Notes: generated by a model from the letters alone, not told the origin. A DNA stretch of 64,000 nt from Tunturiibacter empetritectus (GCF_013410875.1 NZ_JACCCU010000002.1:620001-684000), one strand, 5' to 3'. Counted from the first letter of the stretch, positions 29,901-41,341 are shown. A program made the numbers and translations.

Positions 29901-30257
29901 CCTGCTCGCACCGGCTATCAGGGTCAGTCCACCACTGCGAACTGGATCGACCTCAGCGCCTTCCAGGATCCCAATCCAGGTACGTTCGGCACCGTTCGCC
30001 GCAACCAATTCTTCGCTCCTGGCTACAGTGACGTTGATCTCTCGGTCTTCAAAAACACGAGAATCGGCGAGCGGCTCACCATTCAGCTTCGCGCAGAGAT
30101 GTTCAACCTCTTCAACCGTAATAACTTTGCTCCACCTTCCCCCTCCGTCGGCGGCAGCTCACAACTCAGCGACACCATCGGCGACTACAACGGCGCACCC
30201 GGCATCGGCGCCGGCGAAGCCTTCAACACTCAATTCGGTGGAAAGATCATCTTCTAA
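26925..30257 (+). CDS. TonB-dependent receptor, Oar-like, with carboxypeptidase-regulatory-like domain
   Basis: About 1110 residues from ATG 26925 with GGAGG just upstream; signal peptide ends near LANAQ. Residues about 33-115 form a carboxypeptidase-regulatory-like Ig domain (GTVTDRTGAAIANATV, LPLGNYSVTVTFSGF). A plug domain follows (SDLPLNGRDFTQM, IDGVDNND), then a large beta-barrel ending in GGKIIF with the terminal Phe of outer-membrane proteins. Oar-like receptors are expanded in Acidobacteriota and are thought to import large substrates such as oligosaccharides. It has its own promoter region and a strong terminator, so it is a single-gene unit. Confidence 0.92.
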   Translation: MRRQSVRPVQAVLYSLAAILLTILGTSLANAQTFRGGINGTVTDRTGAAIANATVVAVQTDTDVKHSTTSSSGGEFLFQDLPLGNYSVTVTFSGFQTVKTDKISVQAGVIFTLPVVLPLSSSATTIEVDAAAVALDTTTTTQTTVLDAKVVSDLPLNGRDFTQMISLTPGYAGYSGGGYGSLNGTRANQMNWQIDGVDNNDLWHNIPAVNQGGVSGIAGIILPLDAVDQFSAQTQSGPEGGRNPGGTVNLTLRSGTNQLHGTAYYFNRNEVFGAKSPFASTKQKVRNYNTGFSVGGPFLKDKLFGFATFEHQRFVIGQSGNATEPSVGWQSQAQAILAQNGIAVNPVMQSVLNRLWGTNVLAQDTVGTVNNFHSSDPEYGYSWNGLGKVDYRLSDKDNISAHWFVGQGSQVAPVGSQLLAYYEVAPIHVQNIAIVYNRVISSSISNQILAGVNYFNQVFNDNQTGQDVQSLGFITGATFPNAPNITIGRPATTGGGTSAASSNFDPVGLTPPEGRNDITGHLTDQLSWTKGKHQMRFGGEYRQAQLDEFYHRHATGSFTFDGTQTTAVATANNGGHAPTPNPDGLDGYRYSLADFLAGTTSAASITIGDPERQVFVNTWFLNAGDSWQLTPKLNVNYGIRYDYEGPLHNSYKDMSVFRPALTSTNGLAFQGSEIDSLYPKYYKNFSPRVGLSYALDSNTVIRAGYGWYADTPNLNPFLDNRPGNQAPNGVEGNPGGASPVYSVSAANGGSNTTIVQGVPIFPSSVGYPCAATSPCGVFSVNPNFRPSYNENYNVNLEHTLAPSVIFQLGYVGSSARHLLSLLDINQATPGIYVSDPPTVPNGESADFKRQQHRPFYGPYQQYGNINQIESIGTANYNSLQAQIRITNWHHFSTQTIYTWSHALDEVSAYRGALPQDSTNFKGDYGNSDFDTRNTFVSFVSYEVPGSQHLKRLTGGWQVNSLLSFHGGQPFTVHASGDISGTNEGNDRAVQIAPARTGYQGQSTTANWIDLSAFQDPNPGTFGTVRRNQFFAPGYSDVDLSVFKNTRIGERLTIQLRAEMFNLFNRNNFAPPSPSVGGSSQLSDTIGDYNGAPGIGAGEAFNTQFGGKIIF

Positions 30258-30283
30258 CCCCGAGCTAACCCCAGCGCGCAACC

Positions 30284-30324
30284 AAAAGCCCCATCCCGCA
30301 GAGCATCGCCGGATGGGGCTTTTT
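30284..30324 (+). terminator. Rho-independent terminator of the TonB receptor gene
   Basis: AAAAGCCCCATCC (30284-30296) pairs with GGATGGGGCTTTTT (30311-30324), 13 base pairs with a 14-base loop and a T run, 26 bases behind the receptor stop. It also serves the convergent phosphoketolase gene, since the A run on the other side works as a T run on the minus strand. Confidence 0.9.
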
Positions 30325-30341
30325 CACGTCCACTCATCAAC

Positions 30342-32762
30342 CTACAAAGGCCACTTCCACTCTCGAATCTCCTGGCTATCGATCCCGTTCTCATGCGCGT
30401 AGTTCACCGCTTCGATAATCTGCCCCTTCAGCCACTCCTTGGTATGCGCCGCCGTCATCTGCAGCCGCGGCACCCGATCGATCACATCGATCGCCAGATC
30501 AAACCGATCGATCTGATTCAGAATCGCCAGCTCCAGCGGAGTATTGATATTTCCCTTCTCCTTGTACCCGCGCACATGAAAGTTCTCATGATTCGTCCGC
30601 TTGTAAGTCAGCTTATGGACCAGCGAAGCGTAGGCATGGAAGTTGAAGATCACTGGCTTGTCCTTCGTAAACAAACTATCGAACTCTCTCTCCGAAAGCC
30701 CATGCGGATGCTCCGTCTCCGGCATCAACCGGAACAGATCCACCACGTTCACAAACCGAATCTTCAAATCCGCACAGCGCTCCCGCAGAATCGCAACAGC
30801 AGCCAACGCCTCTTCCGTTGGAATATCCCCGGCACACGCAATCACAACATCCGGCTCCTCCCCCGCATCGTTGCTCGCGAAGTCCCAGATCCCAATCCCC
30901 TTCGTGCAATGCGTTACCGCATCCTCCATATTCAGATATTGCAGATGCAGTGCCTTATCCGCAACAATCACATTCACGTAGTTTGAACTGCGCAGACAGT
31001 GATCCCCCACGCTCAACAGACAGTTCGCATCCGGCGGCAGATAAATCCTCGTCACCTCCGGGCTCTTATTCGTCACCACATCCAGAAATCCCGGGTCCTG
31101 ATGCGTAAACCCGTTATGATCCTGCCGCCAAACCAGCGAAGTAATCAGCAGATTGATCGACGAGATCGGCGCCCTCCATCTCAGCTCTAGCTTGCTCTTC
31201 TCCAGCCACTTCGCATGCTGATTGAACATCGAATCGATAATGTGCACAAACGACTCATACGTCGAAAAAAAACCATGCCGGCCCGTCAACACATAACCTT
31301 CGAACCATCCCTCCAGCGTATGCTCGCTCAGAATCTCCATCACGCGGCCCTCACGCGAAAGATCGCCGCCATCGGCATCCTCCGGGAGCATCTTCGCCAT
31401 CCACGTCTTTCCGTGGCTGCCCTCGTAGATCACCTGCAGCTTATTCGAAGCTGTCTCGTCCGGCCCGAACACGCGAAAGCTCGTCATATTCTTTTTCATC
31501 GCGTCGCGCAAAAAGTGCGCCAGCACATCAGTAGGCGAAATCTCAATCTGCCCCGGCTTTTCAACCTTAACCGCATAATCGCGGAAATCAGGCAGCTCCA
31601 TCGGCTTCCGTAGCAGCCCTCCATTTGCATGCGGATTCGCAGTAATCCTTCGCTGCCCTACTGGAGCCATCTCCTTCAACTCCGCGATCAACTTACCCGA
31701 ATCATCAAACAGCTCCTCTGGCTTATAGCTCTTCATCCACTTCTCAAGAAGCTTCAAATGTTTTGGATTCGTCACCGGATCAAGAATCGGCATCTGGTGT
31801 GCCCGCCACGATCCCTCCAGCTTGTGTCCATCAATCTCCTTCGGGCACGTCCATCCTTTCGGCGAGCGCAGAATGATCATCGGCCAACGCGGCCGCTCAG
31901 GCTCTGTCCCCTTGGGCGCACTCCGTGCCTTCTTCTGAATCGCGCGGATCTCCTTCACGCAATCCTCCATCACTCCAGCCATCAACTGATGCATCGTCGC
32001 CGGATCATCTCCTTCGACAACATGCGGCTCCCACCCATACCCCTTGAACATCCACTCCAACTCTTCGGGCGTAATGCGTGCCAGGACAGTAGGATTCGCG
32101 ATTTTGTAACCGTTAAGGTGCAGTATCGGAAGCACCGCACCATCCCGCACCGGATTCAGAAATTTATTCGAGTGCCACGAAGTGGCCAGTGGCCCAGTCT
32201 CAGCCTCCCCGTCGCCAACCACTACGGTCACAATCAGATCAGGATTATCAAACGCCGCGCCAAACCCATGCGACAGGCTGTACCCAAGCTCGCCGCCCTC
32301 ATGGATCGACCCCGGCGTCTCCGGCGTACAGTGGCTCCCAATGCCACCCGGAAACGAAAACTGTTTGAAGAACTTCTGCATTCCTACAACGTCTTCGCTC
32401 TTATCCGGATACACTTCCGAATACACACCCTCCAGATAGCTGTTCGACAACGTTGCAGGCGCCCCGTGGCCGGGCCCCGACAGGTAAATCAGATCCAGAT
32501 CGTATTTTTTGATCAGACGGTTCAAATGCACCCATATAAAGCTCTGCCCGGGATCCGATCCCCAGTGCCCAAGCAACCGGTTCTTGATGTGCTCCGGTTT
32601 CAGCGGCTCTCGCAACAGTGGATTCGCCCGCAGATACAGCATTCCCACGCAAAGATAGTTGCAGGCGCGCCAATAGGCATCCACCTTCCGCAGTTCCTCA
32701 GCCGAAAGCGGCTTACCACCCTGACTCTTATCTTTACCCAGCTCTTTGGAAACGTTGCTCAT
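30342..32762 (-). CDS. xfp: Xylulose-5-phosphate/fructose-6-phosphate phosphoketolase
   Basis: 806 residues, the family length. Thiamine-diphosphate enzyme that splits Xu5P or F6P with phosphate into acetyl phosphate and GAP or E4P. Seen: [18 protein letters not shown] near residue 96-113, the ThDP/Mg site GDGEAETG at 183-190, and a C-terminal transketolase-like domain. GGAG lies before the ATG. It follows ackA by 75 bases on the same strand, so the acetyl phosphate can be turned directly into acetate and ATP. This gives a phosphoketolase bypass in an organism that otherwise would use glycolysis. Substrate preference (Xu5P only or both) is not decided. Confidence 0.95.
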   Translation of the reverse strand: MSNVSKELGKDKSQGGKPLSAEELRKVDAYWRACNYLCVGMLYLRANPLLREPLKPEHIKNRLLGHWGSDPGQSFIWVHLNRLIKKYDLDLIYLSGPGHGAPATLSNSYLEGVYSEVYPDKSEDVVGMQKFFKQFSFPGGIGSHCTPETPGSIHEGGELGYSLSHGFGAAFDNPDLIVTVVVGDGEAETGPLATSWHSNKFLNPVRDGAVLPILHLNGYKIANPTVLARITPEELEWMFKGYGWEPHVVEGDDPATMHQLMAGVMEDCVKEIRAIQKKARSAPKGTEPERPRWPMIILRSPKGWTCPKEIDGHKLEGSWRAHQMPILDPVTNPKHLKLLEKWMKSYKPEELFDDSGKLIAELKEMAPVGQRRITANPHANGGLLRKPMELPDFRDYAVKVEKPGQIEISPTDVLAHFLRDAMKKNMTSFRVFGPDETASNKLQVIYEGSHGKTWMAKMLPEDADGGDLSREGRVMEILSEHTLEGWFEGYVLTGRHGFFSTYESFVHIIDSMFNQHAKWLEKSKLELRWRAPISSINLLITSLVWRQDHNGFTHQDPGFLDVVTNKSPEVTRIYLPPDANCLLSVGDHCLRSSNYVNVIVADKALHLQYLNMEDAVTHCTKGIGIWDFASNDAGEEPDVVIACAGDIPTEEALAAVAILRERCADLKIRFVNVVDLFRLMPETEHPHGLSEREFDSLFTKDKPVIFNFHAYASLVHKLTYKRTNHENFHVRGYKEKGNINTPLELAILNQIDRFDLAIDVIDRVPRLQMTAAHTKEWLKGQIIEAVNYAHENGIDSQEIREWKWPL

Positions 32763-32837
32763 AGATAAACTCCGTCAGTCATGGTTCAGTAAAGTCGGAA
32801 ACAAGTTAGCTTGCAAAAATTTGTAACCGTTAAAGAA

Positions 32838-34037
32838 CTATCTTGTAGATTGGGCCATTTGATGAACATGCACCGCGATCATCCAATCTTCTTTCGCCGG
32901 AACGACAAGTACCATCGTTGCAGAATCAGATGCACTTATCTGTCGAAGAGCGTCTCCCTTAGCCCCGTTCAGCTCAGAATTAATAGAGATGCCCAAACCA
33001 TCCATTCCAGCTAATATCTCCGCGCGCGACCGCGTATCGTGCTCCCCAATTCCACCTGCAAACACCACCGCATCGATCCCACCCATCAACGCAATGAAGC
33101 CGCCTAGAGCCTTCTTCACACTCCGCGTAAAGATCTCCACCGCCAGCCTCGCCGCAGCATCGCCCTTCATCACGGCCTCCCGCACCGCCTTCATATCATT
33201 CGGCATGCCCGAGAGCGCCACCATCCCCGCATCATGGTTCAGCATCTTCTCCAGCTCCCCCACCTGGTCACCCTTCCTCTGTCGCAACAGATAAAGCACC
33301 AGCCCCGGATCGAGATCCCCCGGCCGCGTCCCCATCACCACACCACCCGTCGGTGTCAGCCCCATCGTCGTGTCGATCGAGCATCCATCCACTAACGCCG
33401 TAACGCTGCACCCGCTGCCCAGGTGCGCAATCGCCATCCGTTTCGGAAACGAAATTGCCTTCTCCGCTCGCAGCTGCTGCACAATCGACTCGCAGCTCAA
33501 CCCATGAAACCCATACCGCCGAACTCCCCGCTCGCGATACTCCGCCGGAATCGGATACGTCGTCGCAACCTCAGGCATCGTCTCGTGAAACACAGTATCA
33601 AAACAGGCGTAGTGCACCACCCCAGGAAACTTTGCCATCATGTCTTTGATCACCTCAATCACCGCAGGATCATGCAGCGGCGCAAACACCACCGCCTCCT
33701 CGAGATCCTTCAGCACCTCCCCGGTAATCCGCTGATGCCGATCCAGCTTTGCTCCCGGATGCACCACCCGATATCCCACCGCGTCCACCGTTGGCAAACC
33801 CTGCCCACTTACCGCCTCAACTACCAGCCCAATCGCCTCCACTGCCGTCTGAGCCTCTACCTCGCTGCGCCCCCCGCTTAAATCCCGTCCACCCGCGTCG
33901 CGAAATTTGAAACTCCCCTTCGCCCCGCCAATGCCGGCCACCTCCCCCTCAAACAGCGACCGTATCTCATCCCCCTCAGCTTCAAACAGGGAAAACTTTA
34001 TCGACGAAGATCCGCTATTGATAACGAGTATGTGCAC
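32838..34037 (-). CDS. ackA: Acetate kinase
   Basis: 399 residues, GTG start. Converts acetyl phosphate and ADP to acetate and ATP. Motifs: NSGSSSIKFSLF at residues 7-18, GYRVVHPG around 88-95 with the catalytic Arg, YGFHGLSCESI with the conserved His, and HLGSGCSVTA for the phosphate loop. It is the upstream member of the probable ackA-xfp operon; no phosphotransacetylase is nearby, which fits acetyl phosphate coming from phosphoketolase. The gene is divergent from glmS with 236 bases between. Confidence 0.95.
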   Translation of the reverse strand: MHILVINSGSSSIKFSLFEAEGDEIRSLFEGEVAGIGGAKGSFKFRDAGGRDLSGGRSEVEAQTAVEAIGLVVEAVSGQGLPTVDAVGYRVVHPGAKLDRHQRITGEVLKDLEEAVVFAPLHDPAVIEVIKDMMAKFPGVVHYACFDTVFHETMPEVATTYPIPAEYRERGVRRYGFHGLSCESIVQQLRAEKAISFPKRMAIAHLGSGCSVTALVDGCSIDTTMGLTPTGGVVMGTRPGDLDPGLVLYLLRQRKGDQVGELEKMLNHDAGMVALSGMPNDMKAVREAVMKGDAAARLAVEIFTRSVKKALGGFIALMGGIDAVVFAGGIGEHDTRSRAEILAGMDGLGISINSELNGAKGDALRQISASDSATMVLVVPAKEDWMIAVHVHQMAQSTR

Positions 34038-34273
34038 AGCACTCCTGTCGCAAACCCTTGCCTACGCTACACCCAGCCCATCACAGGCCCGTAAATTCTC
34101 CCTCAAGCGTCTTCCTCCAACCAAGGTCACCCGATGTTGGATGCATCTCGAACCCTCCCTCCACTCCACTCGACGGCATCTTCGTCCATACCTCCGCCAC
34201 CCCTGACATCCTCCCCCAAAAGTCCCACCCGCTTCCCCGCGCAAAATCTGCCCCACCCATCTAAACTCAATCC

Positions 34274-36364
<2,091 letters not shown>

Positions 36365-36376
36365 GGGAAGTAAGAC

Positions 36377-38788
36377 TTGGACGACGGCAAGGCAACGTTT
36401 CGCGCAAATGAGTATTGGATGCATGACGTGGGTGTCAGCCCCTGGTCACTTCAATTACTTTGTTTGAGAAACGACGAAGGCGAAGTTCAGATCACACCGG
36501 GAATACGTGTGGAATTGTCTCTGTGTAATCTCTCACCTTTCTTCAGAATGGTTTCTGAGATAATGCCAGTGATCCAATGTTACGATTCACGTTTCTATCG
36601 CATCAACTCGCATATGCGGCAGGAATTAATGAAACCCACGATTCGAATTTCACAGAAAAAGACGGTGGAATTTGGCGGCTTCGGAAATATTGGTTTATAT
36701 CCCTACAAAATAATTTACATAGAAGGTATGGCAAACGAGAACCTGCAGAAAAAAATTGGTGAATTAGCTGTCAAGCCACTTGTAGTTTGCAACGAATCAC
36801 AAGTCAAGGATTATGAGAAGTACGGTTGCTGCGTCCTTAGTTTCGATGAGGCAACAAGCCCAAAGCTTAATAGTGAAATACGGACACTCGCGAAGCTGAA
36901 TTGGCTTTCGGAATCATTGCCTCATCTTGACCCGGCATTGGTAGAACCGATCCTGCAGGTTGTTCAACATCCTGAAGCCTACATTTTTGAAAGTTCATCT
37001 TTACCCCCGATTCCGACTCACAATTCACACATCGCATTACCAAACGAACTCTTAGCGAACCAGATGCGCCGAGTCTTTGATGTGGCACCCGGATTGAGTT
37101 CCCAAAATGCCAACATCGTTCAACTTCAGATGGAATCCATGCAACTTGTTTTTCAACAGCAAGCAGTCGATGCATTGCTCTCTATAAGAGAGGATGGTCT
37201 GCTTACTGCTCATGGCCTCGAAAAAGCCATAGATTCCTTCCTTATAACACGCAACGGAGTCGCATATGAGCGACTGGTGAACGAGAAAAATATTACAAAT
37301 GGCTTACCATTACATCTCGCGCTATGGGTTCCATGTATCAATAAAACACTTACAACGGAGGCGCTCTCAAGAAGAATACCAAGTAGATTGCTCCGGTTAC
37401 TCTTTGGAAAAGAAGATGCTAATTTCGGTGAGGTAGTTCTAGAGAATTGGGCTAGAGATACTAAAGATATCGAAATGCTTGAACATTTGATTGAAACTCA
37501 AAAACAGGAGTCTGAGTTTATAAGCAATCTTCAGTGCCTCTATACTTTGGCCGAAAGGTCACCAAGCATTCGGGTGCCAAGAGTTGCAAGCTCTTTCCAT
37601 GGAAAACTTCGCGAAATACGACAAAGATATCAAGAAAAAAATGTACCCGCACTAAATAGAGCAATAGCAGAATTCGGGGTGCATCTTCGTGATGCATTGC
37701 CGCGCGCCGTAATCGAATTCATTAGAGATCGTAGGCCACACACTGTAAGACTGTTTTCGGATTTGCCCTTGGAATGGCTGGACGTTGACGGTGTACCTCT
37801 CAACTGCATCTGCTATGTGTCTCGTGTTCCCCTCACCCCGGGGGGCCTTACGTTAGGCCACTACATGCAGGCCGAAAATGAGTTGCGATTAGGACTTGTG
37901 GAAGCAAGACGACTGCTCATCGTTAACTGCCTCCAACAGGTTGACCCATTATTCAATGATCCCAAAAACTTGAGCCGCGTATTTTCAGATCACAATATCG
38001 AACACACATATGTTGAGGCAAGTTCACTTGAAAGCTACAAAGCGCTTTTAAGTGAACACAAACCGTTCATACTTATCCATTTTGGGCATGGAACATACGA
38101 TAGAGCTCAAAATTCTGGATACCTTCAATTTCGCGAAAGCTATTCAAAGCTGTGGGACATGAAGGGTAGCTATATTCCCCCAATCGTTCTGCTAGGTTCT
38201 TGCGATACTGCAGCGCTAGCAGAGACTCATACTACACCGGCAAACGCCTTCCTAGCGCTAGGGTCCAGAGCAGTCCTTGGAACCTTACTGCCCGTTCAAG
38301 CCGATCGAACTGTTGAGATGTTTTTACATATCATCTCGTCATTAATGGAAGCCATAAGCACTCAAAATAGACGAGACAACTGGAGCACAGTAGTTGGGAG
38401 TTCCCTGCTGATTAGCCGATACAAAGACGAGCTTCACGGATTCAACCAATATCAGGCGCGTAGGAAAGCCAAACCAGCTCCACCAGAAGTCGGCCACGAA
38501 TTTTTATATCAATTGATAAAAAAATTCGGAAGTATAACACGTGAGGCCTACGAGCGATTCGCCGAAATTTTAGCTTCCTCGATTTCTTACATCAACAAAG
38601 AAGTTGGGGACGAGTTCCGACAATACTCTAAATTGAATATGTCGGTCCCGCACTCGATGTTCTTTACGCATTTAGGTTCACCAGAAACGATTCGTATTAT
38701 CAGTAGCCCCGGCGACTGGGAACCGGCTACACAGGCAAGGAAGAGAATGGTCGCTCGAAACGCAAAGGATATTAAGTCAGTACTCTAG
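36377..38788 (+). CDS. Standalone CHAT-domain (caspase-like) protease, putative defence effector
   Basis: 803 residues; TTG start at 36377 is chosen because AGGGGAAG lies six bases upstream and a stop codon blocks extension; ATG 36419 is an alternative. The CHAT domain covers about residues 455-690: SDLPLEWLDVDGVPL, IHFGHG with catalytic His571 and LLGSCDTA with catalytic Cys609, then AFLALGSRAVLGTLLPV. CHAT proteins are clan CD cysteine proteases, several of which act in phage defence or programmed death. The N-terminal 450 residues show no TPR or recognised domain and may be the sensor. Base composition is much more AT-rich than both neighbours, so the gene is likely acquired. It begins 12 bases after the glmS stop. 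No partner gene is seen next to it. Confidence 0.85.
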   Translation: MDDGKATFRANEYWMHDVGVSPWSLQLLCLRNDEGEVQITPGIRVELSLCNLSPFFRMVSEIMPVIQCYDSRFYRINSHMRQELMKPTIRISQKKTVEFGGFGNIGLYPYKIIYIEGMANENLQKKIGELAVKPLVVCNESQVKDYEKYGCCVLSFDEATSPKLNSEIRTLAKLNWLSESLPHLDPALVEPILQVVQHPEAYIFESSSLPPIPTHNSHIALPNELLANQMRRVFDVAPGLSSQNANIVQLQMESMQLVFQQQAVDALLSIREDGLLTAHGLEKAIDSFLITRNGVAYERLVNEKNITNGLPLHLALWVPCINKTLTTEALSRRIPSRLLRLLFGKEDANFGEVVLENWARDTKDIEMLEHLIETQKQESEFISNLQCLYTLAERSPSIRVPRVASSFHGKLREIRQRYQEKNVPALNRAIAEFGVHLRDALPRAVIEFIRDRRPHTVRLFSDLPLEWLDVDGVPLNCICYVSRVPLTPGGLTLGHYMQAENELRLGLVEARRLLIVNCLQQVDPLFNDPKNLSRVFSDHNIEHTYVEASSLESYKALLSEHKPFILIHFGHGTYDRAQNSGYLQFRESYSKLWDMKGSYIPPIVLLGSCDTAALAETHTTPANAFLALGSRAVLGTLLPVQADRTVEMFLHIISSLMEAISTQNRRDNWSTVVGSSLLISRYKDELHGFNQYQARRKAKPAPPEVGHEFLYQLIKKFGSITREAYERFAEILASSISYINKEVGDEFRQYSKLNMSVPHSMFFTHLGSPETIRIISSPGDWEPATQARKRMVARNAKDIKSVL

Positions 38789-38883
38789 GACAACTAAGGA
38801 CGAGCCGGGGCGGGTGGCCCATACATAAAACCAACCCACAACCTTGGATCCCCCATTTCATGCAGTCTCACCGCATGCCGGGG

Positions 38884-38914
38884 TCCCCAGCGAGCGGCCT
38901 TTGCTCGTTGGGGT
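38884..38914. repeat. Hairpin repeat with a shared flank (REP-like)
   Basis: CCCCAGCGAGC (38885-38895) pairs with GCTCGTTGGGG (38903-38913), with one G-T pair and a 7-base loop. Just behind it is TGGGCATTCGTGCGGAAG, which is nearly repeated at 44651. The hairpin lies about 100 bases after the CHAT gene and ends 39 bases before the stop of the minus-strand receiver gene. Confidence 0.6.
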
Positions 38915-38952
38915 GGATGAGTGGGCATTCGTGCGGAAGCACGAACCGTCTC

Positions 38953-39300
38953 CTAAGCTCCAAGAATCTGACGGCAGTCCGCTACAAACTGACTGGGATC
39001 AAAACTGTCCGACCGATACTCGTTCTGAGCCACCCTCTCGAGCGAACCCTGATATTCAGTCAAATGAAGAATCTTCGCGCTCGGCCACTTGGCACGCAAA
39101 TCATCAGCGATGGTGGTCTGCTCCTCATCGCTCAGCGAATGTCCCAGAACCGCAAGTTCGATTGCGGGATTCAGTGGCAGACAATCAATCTCACCTTGCG
39201 AACATGCCGACACGACAGCGAACCCCGCTTGTTCAAGCACGAGCAGGCGAGTCTCTAGAAGCCATGCTTCGTTTCCACACACCATAATCTGTCGAGACAC
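38953..39300 (-). CDS. Degenerate receiver-domain protein
   Basis: 115 residues, GTG start at 39300 with AGGTGG just upstream. It has the outline of a CheY-like receiver: strand 1 (QIMVCGNEAWLLETRLLVLEQAGF), strand 3 (ELAVLGHSL) and strand 4 (AKILHLTE). However, the acidic pair after strand 1 is Gly-Asn-Glu, the phospho-acceptor position after strand 3 is Gly-His, and the usual Lys is not seen. It should therefore not be phosphorylated in the normal way and may act as a protein-interaction module. No kinase is next to it. Another unrelated small protein is possible. Confidence 0.65.
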   Translation of the reverse strand: MSRQIMVCGNEAWLLETRLLVLEQAGFAVVSACSQGEIDCLPLNPAIELAVLGHSLSDEEQTTIADDLRAKWPSAKILHLTEYQGSLERVAQNEYRSDSFDPSQFVADCRQILGA

Positions 39301-39471
39301 GGAAGACCACCTGGGGCCGGAACTGCGAAGGTTCTAAGAGTCTAGACTTCGGGGCTATGTCATGCAACCGACATATAAGTCCATACATCTCAACGCTTAC
39401 CGATCGCATCTCTAAACCATTGGAACGAGGCTTTGGCCGTACGCTACTCACGCGTCTGGAAAAGGCATTAG

Positions 39472-39672
39472 ATGAATGATCGAGAGACAAATAGTTCTCA
39501 GACGGCCCACGCGGCATTTCTACGCAAGGCAGCAAATCACACCGAAGCTCTCTCCAACCTCATCTACCTCATCTGCGAAGAAGCCGAGCACCCGGCAAAG
39601 GTACGCCACTATGCCAGCCTCTCCGAGCACAGCCTTCAGGCATTAACCCAGCTACTCCGGGAACAAATCTAG
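39472..39672 (+). CDS. Small protein of unknown function
   Basis: 66 residues with AAAAGG about six bases before the ATG. Helical and His/Glu-rich (LIYLICEEAEHPAKVRHYASLSEHSLQAL), no signal peptide or Cys pair. The composition fits a real small helical protein more than a random frame. It is convergent with the lipoprotein gene at 39708. Confidence 0.45.
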   Translation: MNDRETNSSQTAHAAFLRKAANHTEALSNLIYLICEEAEHPAKVRHYASLSEHSLQALTQLLREQI

Positions 39673-39707
39673 AGCCGTCTCGATCCAAAGAAGCCCGCAA
39701 AAAAGCA

Positions 39708-40769
39708 CTACTGCTCCTGCTTCCCTGCCTTCCCCTTATCATCCGAACTCTTAGGCAGCTTGATCGCTCCTTTGACCGAGATGGTATCTGCGTCGTCCTT
39801 CTTCTCTTTAGCATCCATGTCCTCTGCGACAACCGTAAAGCTTCCACCAACAACTCCCTCCCGGGTCGTCACGCAAGGCTTATCTAACTCTGACAACTCC
39901 GTATGGTCGTGCTTATAGACCGTCGTCTTCGCAGCAGTCTTATAGCTGACCGACTCCTGGGGCGTCGGCCAGCCGGCCAGCACAGGACACGAGACTCTCG
40001 GGCCGCTCGCAGTGGAGGTGTGCGGCGTAAGAGCCGTCGCCGCAGCAGCCGCAGGAGCGCTCGCAGCAGACCCCGCACCAATGAAATCACCCGCCAGAGA
40101 GGTAGCGGCGTTCAAAATCGTAGACCAGGTCTCATCGTCTACCTGTGCACTTGCTTCTGTCAGTGTCCCATCGCTACCCAGCTTCGCATTCACCTGCGCC
40201 GTCCCTATCCACGGAGACTTCGTATTCAGGTAGTAGACATTCTTGTAATCCACCTCCGTAACAACCGCTGCCGTGTCTCCCACCCGAACGATATTCCCAG
40301 CCGCCTCCGCAGTACCTAGCCCACCACTTGTCTCCAACGCGGCAACAGGAGAGTACGACTTGTTGGCAGCCACTTTATCCCAGACAGCCCCCACGCTCGA
40401 TGGGCACTCCCTGGCGTCGTTCGCATCGAGCTTGTGTTCACCCGACAAAGCACTCATCGTCGTTATAAGCGTCTGAACTTCATCGTTCAGATAAGCCTGG
40501 CGCGTCACCGTCATGGTCTTCGTAACCGGAAGCTGTTTGTCGGCAGTCACGGAGATACTAAGCGTGTACTGCGGCTCCAGCCACACCGTCTCCCTCTTGC
40601 ACACCCCATGTTTCGTATAAAAAGGCAGACCTGGTAAGGAGGGCGCAGTCGCTGCAGGCCCTGGCCCTGTCACTATCATCGTCGGATGAGAACAGCCCAC
40701 GACGAGGAACGCAATCAGAGTCTGGAAGCAAAACACACCGCGTTTAACACACGGATCGGAAAAGTACAT
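39708..40769 (-). CDS. Probable lipoprotein of unknown function
   Basis: 353 residues from the ATG at 40769, placed by GGAGG six bases upstream; an in-frame TTG is at 40781. The N-terminus ends LIAFLVVGC, a lipobox with Cys at about residue 26, so it should be a lipoprotein. The mature part starts with a Pro/Ala-rich linker, then a domain with two Cys. Central Ala/Gly-rich segment (GAGSAASAPAAAAATAL) is likely a linker, and the Lys/Asp-rich C-terminus is disordered. No known domain is recognised. Confidence 0.72.
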   Translation of the reverse strand: MYFSDPCVKRGVFCFQTLIAFLVVGCSHPTMIVTGPGPAATAPSLPGLPFYTKHGVCKRETVWLEPQYTLSISVTADKQLPVTKTMTVTRQAYLNDEVQTLITTMSALSGEHKLDANDARECPSSVGAVWDKVAANKSYSPVAALETSGGLGTAEAAGNIVRVGDTAAVVTEVDYKNVYYLNTKSPWIGTAQVNAKLGSDGTLTEASAQVDDETWSTILNAATSLAGDFIGAGSAASAPAAAAATALTPHTSTASGPRVSCPVLAGWPTPQESVSYKTAAKTTVYKHDHTELSELDKPCVTTREGVVGGSFTVVAEDMDAKEKKDDADTISVKGAIKLPKSSDDKGKAGKQEQ

Positions 40770-40996
40770 CTTCGCCTCCAAAAGTCGTGAGTAACTCGAG
40801 ACTGCGAGAAAGGCCCGGAATACCTGCGTTGCGGCTTCAAGTAGATCTGTGAATAAGATGAAACCTACAACTCTGCAAATGAGTTGTCAAAGCTAGGCGC
40901 GTATTTCATGCCTCCTCCCCACGAAACCAGAATTCGCGCGAAAGCATGAATCGCTCCCCACTCCGAACGATAGAATAGGCTCCCAAAGGAGCACCC

Positions 40997-41341
40997 ATGC
41001 CTGCATCCGTCCCGCCGCCCTTCACGCTCGAAATCGAAGACCACGGCAGCACAGCCGTCATACGCTGTCACGGCAAACTGTTGGCGGGTTCCACCGAGCT
41101 CCTTCACGCTCCGGTGTCCCAACTGCTTCCCACCCACCAGCGCCTTATCCTCGACCTCGCAGACCTCACCCACATGGACAGCATGGGCCTCGGCTCGCTC
41201 GTCCGCCTCTACGTCTCCTCCCGCAAACACGGCTGCGAACTTGAACTCCGCCACATCGGCAAAAAAGTCCGAGACCTCCTCATCATGACCAACCTCCTCC
41301 CAGCCTTCACCATCGTCGGCGAACACGACATCAGAATGTGA
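40997..41341 (+). CDS. STAS-domain anti-anti-sigma factor
   Basis: 114 residues, AAAGGAG before the ATG. SpoIIAA/RsbV-type single STAS domain: HGSTAVIRCHGKL, then RLILDLADLTHMDSMGLGSL, in which the Ser of DSMGLG is the phosphorylated residue of this family. It would bind an anti-sigma kinase when unphosphorylated. The membrane PP2C phosphatase at 16759 could be its phosphatase, but they are far apart and no RsbW-like kinase is in the window. Confidence 0.85.
   Translation: MPASVPPPFTLEIEDHGSTAVIRCHGKLLAGSTELLHAPVSQLLPTHQRLILDLADLTHMDSMGLGSLVRLYVSSRKHGCELELRHIGKKVRDLLIMTNLLPAFTIVGEHDIRM

Noticed and set aside
31629-32768. Plus-strand frame of 379 codons over phosphoketolase
   Set aside because: Shadow of the GC-rich xfp gene without a signal peptide or domain.
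36365-38950. A complete Tn7-like element behind glmS
   Set aside because: The position is right, but no TnsABCD genes, end repeats or target duplication can be seen, so only the site is noted.
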